From assembly GCA_018365265.1 (NCBI GenBank), contig JAGZKI010000035.1:1-26521 (forward strand): a stretch of 26,521 bases of DNA. The letters are read 5' to 3'. The notes under the pieces were generated by a model, which ran no database searches, had not been told where the DNA came from, and saw nothing but the letters and a program-made list of their open reading frames with translations. The stretch comes from Streptococcus parasanguinis (GTDB lineage: Bacteria; Bacillota; Bacilli; Lactobacillales; Streptococcaceae). The position numbers and the translations under genes were made by a program. Below, piece after piece: positions 21,577-26,521 of the stretch (positions are counted from its first letter, which is position 1; each line of letters begins with the position of its first letter).

Positions 21577-23697
21577 ATGAAGAAAAAAATTATCTTGAAA
21601 AGCAGTATCCTAGCGGTCGCTGCGGGTCTTAGTGTTTTTGCGATCAATAGCGTTTTTGCAGACGAATTGCCCGTGCAGTTCATGGGCGTCAATGACTTCC
21701 ACGGTGCCTTGGAACAAACAGGGACAGCTCGTTTAGAAGGCGAAACTGTGAAAAATGCAGGAACAGCCCCACTTTTGGCAACCTACTTGAACGATTCACA
21801 AAAAGACTTTGAAACAGAGAATGCAGGAACACCTAATGCCAGCATCCGTGTGCAAGCGGGAGATATGGTCGGCGCTAGTCCAGCCAACTCTGCCCTCCTT
21901 CAAGATGAACCAACTGTAAAAGTCTTCAATGAAATGAACTTTGAATACGGAACCCTTGGAAATCACGAGTTTGACGAAGGACTTGGTGAATTCAACCGGA
22001 TCATGAAGGGAGAAGCCCCAACACCTGGTCAATTCAATAAGATCGTCGATGAATATCCTCATGAAGCTTCTAAACAAGAAGTCGTAATTGCCAACTTGGT
22101 CGACAAGGATACCAACAAAATCCCATTTGACTGGAAACCTTATACCATCAAAGAAATCCCAGTCAATGACAAGACCGTTAAGGTCGGATTTATCGGGGTT
22201 GTTACGACAGAATTTCCAAATCTTGTTTTGCGTAAAAATCATGAACAATACCGTGTTTTGGATGAAGCAGAATCGATTGCCAAATATGCGCGTGAATTAA
22301 ATGACCAAGGGGTTCATGCGATCGCTGTCTTGGCCCACGTTGCTGCCACTAGTAAGAATGGTGTAGCAGAAGGTCCTGCTGCAGACATGATCAAAAAATT
22401 AAATCAAATCTATCCTGAAAACTCAGTGGATATCGTCTTTGCAGGTCATAACCACCAATATACAAACGGGATGGTTGGAAATACCTTGATCGTTCAAGGT
22501 ACGTCTCAAGGGAAAGCCTACTCGGATGTCCGTGGAGTCCTAGATACAGATACAGCTGACTTTGTTAAAGCTCCAACTGCTAAAATTATTGCAGTAGATC
22601 CATCTAAAGGCAAAGCAAAAGATGCCAAGGTTCAAGCGATCATCGATGATGCCAATGCGACGGTTAAAAAAGTAACAGAAGCAAAAATCGGTACAGCAGA
22701 CAAGGCTGAAAATATTACACGTGAATTGAATGCACAAAAAGAAAGTGCTGTTGGAGATTTGGTCACAGCAGCGCAACTAGATATTGCCAAAAAATCAGGT
22801 TATCCAGATGTTGACTTTGCCTTCACCAACAATGGAGGAATCCGTGCAGACCTCGTGGTGAAACCAGACGGAACAGTAACTTGGGGTGCAGCTCAAGCAG
22901 TACAACCATTTGGAAATATCCTCCAAGTAGTAGAAATCACTGGGGACCAAATCTACAAAGCTTTGGACCAACAATATGATGAGAAAGAGCTCTACTTCTT
23001 GCAAATGGCAGGGATCAAGTACACCTATACGAAACCAGCCGATGCAACGGAAGAAAATCCATATAAGGTCGTGAAAGCATACAAGGCAGACGGAACCGAA
23101 ATTGATCGCAACAAGACCTACAAGGCGATTATCAACGACTTCTTGTATGGTGGCGGAGATGGCTTCTCAGTCTTCCGCGATACAAAATTGATCGGTGCGA
23201 TTAATCCAGATACTGAAGTCTTTATCCAATACATCGAAGATGTGAATAAGGCAGGGAAGAAGTTGTCTGCTTCAATCTTGGGCAACAAGACATTTGTGGA
23301 AAAAGTGGAAGAAGAAACACCTACTCCAGAACCACAACCAACCCCTCAACCAACTCCAGAACCAACTCCACAACCACAGCCAGCGCCAGTTGATCCAGTA
23401 AGTCCTGTAAATCCAGTCCATCCTGTGGCTCCAGTGTCTCCTGTTACTCCAAGTCGTCAATCAGAAACCCCAGTAACTCCAGCTCAACCAACTGCAAGCG
23501 AAACAAAAGAAGTGGCAACAAACAAACCAGTTGCTGTCACTTATCATACGGGTGGTCAAGCTGAAGTGGTTGCTACACCAGCAACTGGTCTTCCAAAAAC
23601 AGGTCAAGATGAATTGGCATCAACCGTCCTTAGCCTCTTTGGTATGACCTCATTAGCTTTAGCAGGCTTTGTAGCTAGCAAAAAACGTGAAGGTTAA
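21577..23697 (+). CDS. LPXTG-anchored surface 5'-nucleotidase
   Basis: This is a secreted, wall-anchored metallophosphoesterase that releases nucleosides from extracellular nucleotides; streptococcal relatives produce adenosine that dampens host immunity. In the 706-residue product, a signal peptide ends near SVFA-28. Metal-site residues are Asp40 and His42 (NDFHG), Asp96 (AGDMVG), Asn129-His130 (GNHEFDEG), His254, and GHNH at 290-293. The 5'-nucleotidase C-terminal domain has TNNGGIRADL (418-426) and YGGGDGFSVF (524-533). A proline-rich stalk (581-625) precedes the sortase signal LPKTG (672-676), a hydrophobic segment and SKKREG. ATG 21577 is chosen because GGAG lies six bases upstream; the ATG at 21565 has no ribosome site. 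PurBox-like sites lie upstream. Confidence 0.93.
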   Translation: MKKKIILKSSILAVAAGLSVFAINSVFADELPVQFMGVNDFHGALEQTGTARLEGETVKNAGTAPLLATYLNDSQKDFETENAGTPNASIRVQAGDMVGASPANSALLQDEPTVKVFNEMNFEYGTLGNHEFDEGLGEFNRIMKGEAPTPGQFNKIVDEYPHEASKQEVVIANLVDKDTNKIPFDWKPYTIKEIPVNDKTVKVGFIGVVTTEFPNLVLRKNHEQYRVLDEAESIAKYARELNDQGVHAIAVLAHVAATSKNGVAEGPAADMIKKLNQIYPENSVDIVFAGHNHQYTNGMVGNTLIVQGTSQGKAYSDVRGVLDTDTADFVKAPTAKIIAVDPSKGKAKDAKVQAIIDDANATVKKVTEAKIGTADKAENITRELNAQKESAVGDLVTAAQLDIAKKSGYPDVDFAFTNNGGIRADLVVKPDGTVTWGAAQAVQPFGNILQVVEITGDQIYKALDQQYDEKELYFLQMAGIKYTYTKPADATEENPYKVVKAYKADGTEIDRNKTYKAIINDFLYGGGDGFSVFRDTKLIGAINPDTEVFIQYIEDVNKAGKKLSASILGNKTFVEKVEEETPTPEPQPTPQPTPEPTPQPQPAPVDPVSPVNPVHPVAPVSPVTPSRQSETPVTPAQPTASETKEVATNKPVAVTYHTGGQAEVVATPATGLPKTGQDELASTVLSLFGMTSLALAGFVASKKREG
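23317..23451 (+). repeat. Proline-rich wall-spanning repeat within the nucleotidase
   Basis: The first part repeats Pro-Thr/Glu/Gln dipeptides (about residues 581-603), and the second part has a Pro-Val-x period (PVDPVSPVNPVHPVAPVSP-like, about 604-625). Such segments carry surface proteins through peptidoglycan. The underlying DNA is CCA-rich and prone to length change. Confidence 0.75.
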
Positions 23698-23721
23698 GGC
23701 GTTCATCCGTTAACTTACCCT

Positions 23722-23757
23722 AAAAAACGTCCGTTCTTTTAAGAAACGGACGTTTTT
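23722..23757. terminator. Bidirectional terminator between the nucleotidase and the envelope operon
   Basis: CGTCCGTT (23728-23735) pairs with AACGGACG (23745-23752). An A-run on the left and a T-run on the right let it end both the plus-strand nucleotidase transcript and the minus-strand envelope operon. Confidence 0.9.
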
Positions 23758-23763
23758 GATGTC

Positions 23764-24177
23764 TTAGGCTGTTTTCTCCACCCAGACACTGCGGACAAAG
23801 AAGAGGCTGATCAGAGCTAGTGCTAGAAAGGCAACTCCAATGTAATAATAGGGTTGATCCATTGTGGTAGATCGACCAGAGAGGTTAACAATGCCTCGGT
23901 AGAGGGCTCCGGCTGTGAGCGTAGCCACTCCGGAATTCCAAAGATTGAGAGTCAGGCGAGAGAGGCCTTTCACCATCAACTGTAGAGCCACTAGTAGGGC
24001 ACCACCGATCAAAGGTATTAAGAAGAGATAGTGCATGAAGGCAGAGGTTTCGCCAAAACTAAAGTGTTCATAGATGCGACTTCCGACAAAGAAGAAAGCT
24101 GAAATCAGAGTATACCAGAGAATCGTTTTTTTCAACCGTTGTTTAATAGGATTAGTAACCGATGTAGACAATGTCAC
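23764..24177 (-). CDS. Small polytopic membrane protein of unknown function
   Basis: The 137-residue product has four predicted membrane segments, around residues 20-35, 48-67, 80-95 and 112-128. I do not recognise a family. It is the last gene of a three-gene minus-strand unit and overlaps the preceding phosphodiester glycosidase gene by 26 bases, so translation is probably coupled. The start is not ATG: GTG at 24177 gives the full length, but TTG at 24171 sits better behind the GGTGAG ribosome site, so the true start is uncertain by two codons. It could be a membrane partner of the envelope enzymes encoded with it. Confidence 0.7.
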   Translation of the reverse strand: MTLSTSVTNPIKQRLKKTILWYTLISAFFFVGSRIYEHFSFGETSAFMHYLFLIPLIGGALLVALQLMVKGLSRLTLNLWNSGVATLTAGALYRGIVNLSGRSTTMDQPYYYIGVAFLALALISLFFVRSVWVEKTA

Positions 24178-25054
24178 TCACCGCCCTTTCTGAGATAGTA
24201 CCATTTGTTGTTGGTTTATTAATAACTTGGCCATTGAAGTAAAGGGTAGAAGATCCACCCCCGTCCAGGTTGTAGGCTGTTTTAACGCCATAAGACTTCA
24301 TCACTTCTGCTAATTGGTAGAGAGACAGGCCTTCACTTTCTGAAGTTCGTCCGTCTGACACGACGATAATGTAGTGGTTTTCATCGATGATCCCAATCGC
24401 TGTCCGTTGATTTGACGCCATAGATTGCCCGACCTCTGAGTTGGTATCGACAGTTATTTCCCCATTTTCAACTAAGGAAGGACCGAAAGCGAGGAGATTG
24501 ACGACCCCGTCTTTGACCAATTGATCCGCAGAGATCTCATCTTCATAGATAATTTTGAAGGATCCATCCTTGTAAATGGCTAGGTCACCATTGCTTGAAT
24601 CTTCCCGAACGGTATCGCGGTAGACCACTCCATTTCGGATGACGTATCCTGTACTGTTAGCCCCGTAATAGTCACCATTCACTGCCAGAATGGCACTGTT
24701 GTTGGCAGCTGTGACAGAGGTCTTGGCTGTCACGTTGGTTCCGTATGTGTTTTGTGCAAAGGCTGTTTTGAGGTAGTCAGATGAGCTGACTGTAATATCT
24801 GCAATGTAAACCTGGGTATTTTCAATCGTTTTTTCTGTTAGGCTCACCTGGATATTGTCATCTGAATAGCTAGTATCGGTCGTTGTTGCCGATGCAGCTG
24901 CTTTTTTTGCTGCCTTGGTGTCCGTAGTCGTAGCTTTTACGGTTTGGATGGCATCGGATAAGACAAAAGTCTTGAGCATCGAGTAGCTAAAACTGCTGGT
25001 TAAAAGAAGGCCAAAGCAGGCAGCATAGGTGTAGGATTTTTTAAAGAATTTCAT
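24152..25054 (-). CDS. Phosphodiester glycosidase family (NAGPA-like) exported protein
   Basis: The 300-residue product has a hydrophobic N-terminus (about residues 9-32) that serves as a signal or anchor, a low-complexity Thr/Ala/Lys stretch (about 38-66), and then an NAGPA-type domain. Recognisable blocks are AVNGDYYGANSTGYVIRNG, LLAFGPSLVENGE, NQRTAIGI, and the strong signature NLDGGGSSTLYFNGQ. Related domains cleave sugar-phosphodiester bonds. The bacterial substrate is unknown; a wall or membrane glycopolymer is plausible because the neighbours are a glycosyltransferase with a GtrA-type domain and a small membrane protein. The gene overlaps the upstream glycosyltransferase by 14 bases. 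Confidence 0.8.
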   Translation of the reverse strand: MKFFKKSYTYAACFGLLLTSSFSYSMLKTFVLSDAIQTVKATTTDTKAAKKAAASATTTDTSYSDDNIQVSLTEKTIENTQVYIADITVSSSDYLKTAFAQNTYGTNVTAKTSVTAANNSAILAVNGDYYGANSTGYVIRNGVVYRDTVREDSSNGDLAIYKDGSFKIIYEDEISADQLVKDGVVNLLAFGPSLVENGEITVDTNSEVGQSMASNQRTAIGIIDENHYIIVVSDGRTSESEGLSLYQLAEVMKSYGVKTAYNLDGGGSSTLYFNGQVINKPTTNGTISERAVSDIVYIGY

Positions 25055-26093
25055 GGTGGGGAGCAGTCCTTTCTTTGAAGATCACTTTTTTCTGGATCAC
25101 CCATGAGACCAGAAAGAGGAGGAAGCCGACGACAATCTTACTGATCAGGAGATTGAGCCCGAAAGCAGTATAGAAGAGTCGAATAAAGAGCGTATCGAGA
25201 ATAAAGAGGCCGAGGGCTAGGCCGAAGTAACCACTTCCGGTTTTAGCGACGCTGTCTTTGTTCTTAAAGACCAGGTGCTTATTGGTCGAGTAGTTAAAGA
25301 TGGAACTCGTCACACGAGCGATCCCATTGGCTAGGAGAATGCGAAGACTAATGGGCACGGCCATCATCACGAAAAGGAAGAAGGCGTAGACTAGATAGTC
25401 AACGATAAAACTACTCAGAGAGGAGAGGGCAAACTTAAACATGTCCTTGTAGATCATGAGGCCATCTCGAATAGGTCGGAAGTGGGATCCTTCGTTGTCA
25501 TTGATGTAGACCGTCTCGATGGGAACTTCCACGATGGGGAAGGATTTGCTTGCTGCGAGCAGAACATTCATTTCATATTCATAACGCTGTCCTTCAACCT
25601 CAAGCATGAAAGGCAAGAGATTCGTAGTGAAAGCCCGTAAGCCCGTTTGGGTATCGCTGACCGCCACACCGGTTTGTTGTTTGAAGAGAAAGCGGGTCAA
25701 TTTATTCCCGAAAGCAGAACGCAAAGGAACTTTTCCAGAGAAGGCGCGTGCTCCTAGAATAAGTGTTCCAGGATGCTCTTGAGATTGGTTAACAACCCTG
25801 AAAATATCCCAAATTTTGTGCTGACCGTCTGCATCAGCTGTAACAATGCTTCCATAGGTACCTCTTTCTAGGATGTAGGCATAAGCAGTCTTGAGAGCTT
25901 GCCCTTTTCCTTGGTTGTGCTTATGAGTCAGAACTGTCGCAAGACCCTCTAATTTGTCAAAAATCACTTTCTTGTCAGCGTCACTCCCATCGTCGACCAC
26001 GATGATGTGGAGATCGCTCTTAGCGTGGACCAAGCGAACCAGTTTGACAAGATTCAGATCCGGTTGATAGGCGGGGATGATAAGATAATTCAT
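25041..26093 (-). CDS. Family 2 glycosyltransferase fused to a GtrA-like membrane domain
   Basis: The 350-residue product has an N-terminal GT-A domain of the dolichyl-phosphate-mannose-synthase type: IIPAYQPD near residue 6, VVDDGSD (32-38), NQGKGQALKTAY (60-71), and the metal-binding DADGQH (87-92). After about residue 215 comes a GtrA-like domain with four membrane helices, including SSLSSFIVDYLVYAFF and the SSIFNYSTNKHLVF block. Such proteins charge a lipid carrier with a sugar and help move it across the membrane for polymer decoration. ATG 26093 has GAGGAA five bases upstream. It is the first gene of a coupled three-gene unit and is preceded by a large palindrome. Confidence 0.88.
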   Translation of the reverse strand: MNYLIIPAYQPDLNLVKLVRLVHAKSDLHIIVVDDGSDADKKVIFDKLEGLATVLTHKHNQGKGQALKTAYAYILERGTYGSIVTADADGQHKIWDIFRVVNQSQEHPGTLILGARAFSGKVPLRSAFGNKLTRFLFKQQTGVAVSDTQTGLRAFTTNLLPFMLEVEGQRYEYEMNVLLAASKSFPIVEVPIETVYINDNEGSHFRPIRDGLMIYKDMFKFALSSLSSFIVDYLVYAFFLFVMMAVPISLRILLANGIARVTSSIFNYSTNKHLVFKNKDSVAKTGSGYFGLALGLFILDTLFIRLFYTAFGLNLLISKIVVGFLLFLVSWVIQKKVIFKERTAPHHEIL

Positions 26094-26127
26094 AATCGTT
26101 CCTCGTTTCTTGAGATTTGTTGTAGCT

Positions 26128-26175
26128 AGTATAAAGACTCAAGCTTAAAGCTAACTGATATCAGTTTTCTTTAAG
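26128..26175 (-). promoter_or_regulatory. Envelope-operon promoter with a 32-bp palindrome
   Basis: A -10 TATACT (minus strand, 26133-26128) has only a weak -35. Upstream, 26144-26175 is a palindrome with a 14-bp perfect core AACTGATATCAGTT (26153-26166), two mismatched positions on each side, and outer arms CTTAAAG and CTTTAAG; 28 of 32 bases are symmetric. It would cover about -23 to -54, so it fits an operator. The outer arms resemble single CiaR half-sites (TTTAAG) but are inverted, not direct. The regulator is unknown. Confidence 0.5.
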
Positions 26176-26291
26176 GAAAGGAGAGGAAGAGTGGGAATAT
26201 TTCTACTATAAAATGTCATTTTTTAGGACATTTCTTTCTTTTTTCTCGAAGGGGACGTCCAGAATCATTTTTCAAATCCTAAAGATAATTC

Positions 26292-26367
26292 TTGCCTTTG
26301 TTCGAAAAGTCTGGTATAATAGTTTCTTGTGAGTAAACCTCACTTACCCCTTGCAAAGACAGGGGGT
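26292..26367 (+). promoter_or_regulatory. rpsF promoter and structured leader
   Basis: TTGCCT (26292-26297), a 17-base spacer and TATAAT (26315-26320) preceded by TGG form a strong extended -10 promoter. The leader from about 26327 contains GTGAG/CTCAC (26329-26343) and ACCCC/GGGGT (26346-26367) stems. rpsF leaders in many bacteria carry an S6:S18-binding autoregulatory RNA; this one sits at the right place, but I cannot confirm the consensus. The stretch 26176-26291 shows only a weak AT-rich dyad (AAATGTC/GACATTT, 26211-26233) and no gene. Confidence 0.6.
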
Positions 26368-26395
26368 CATTAGTCCAAAAGGAGGAACATTATCA

Positions 26396-26521
26396 ATGGC
26401 TAAATACGAAATTCTTTATATTATTCGTCCAAACATTGAAGAAGAAGCTAAAAACGCTTTGGTAGCACGTTTCGATTCTATCTTGACTGACAACGGTGCA
26501 ACTGTTGTTGAATCAAAAGAT
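26396..26521 (+). CDS. rpsF: 30S ribosomal protein S6, 5' part only
   Basis: The first 42 codons are present and run off the window. The opening [19 protein letters not shown] is typical of streptococcal S6, which binds the central domain of 16S rRNA with S18 on the small-subunit platform. AAAAGGAGG (26377-26385) precedes ATG 26396 at a slightly long spacing. In streptococci it normally heads an rpsF-ssb-rpsR operon; those genes would be outside the window. Confidence 0.93.

Overview
The window looks like chromosome of a viridans-group Streptococcus (sanguinis/gordonii/parasanguinis type). Supporting signs are AT-rich DNA with strong AGGAGG ribosome sites, an LPXTG-anchored surface nucleotidase, a phosphoketolase gene, a typical streptococcal rpsF leader and streptococcal-style intergenic hairpin repeats. 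I see no phage, insertion sequence, CRISPR, tRNA or rRNA. The species is an inference.

Layout. (1) 1-330: a structured intergenic repeat cut by the window edge, then a methionine-type control region. (2) 331-3569: metE and metF (+), ending in an intrinsic terminator. (3) 3702-6638: a 978-residue regulator (+) of the SARP/BTAD type (winged helix, BTAD, P-loop NTPase, TPR-like C-terminus). (4) 6779-18382: a complete histidine-utilisation cluster. On the minus strand, in transcription order, it holds hutU, ftcD, fchA, fhs, hutD, an APC permease, hutH and hutG; hutI diverges on the plus strand. (5) 18673-21057: xfp phosphoketolase (+) behind a structured leader. (6) 21058-21576: a gene-free stretch with a duplicated terminator, a cloverleaf-like repeat and the control region of the next gene. 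(7) 21577-23697: a cell-wall-anchored 5'-nucleotidase (+). (8) 23764-26093: three overlapping envelope genes (-). (9) 26396 to the end: the start of rpsF.

How it fits together. HutH, HutU and HutI take histidine to formiminoglutamate (FIGLU). Two exits from FIGLU are encoded together. HutG hydrolyses it to glutamate and formamide. FtcD and FchA move the one-carbon unit to tetrahydrofolate, and Fhs run in reverse could then release formate with ATP synthesis (FolD is needed and not in the window). MetF and MetE next door consume one-carbon folate, so the first 18 kb has a histidine/one-carbon/methionine theme.

Most interesting observation: the divergent hutU and hutI promoters carry the same element in opposite orientation. 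It is two TTTTTGAC-like units at exactly 11-bp pitch, with a -10-like TA(G/C)AAT nine bases after the second TTGACG. That is the geometry known for SARP activators, and a SARP-type gene lies at the far end of the same cluster. I infer a SARP-controlled hut regulon in a Firmicute. Other points worth checking are the cloverleaf repeat with its duplicated terminator, a 32-bp near-perfect palindrome before the envelope operon, the three-hairpin xfp leader, and PurBox-like sites before the nucleotidase.
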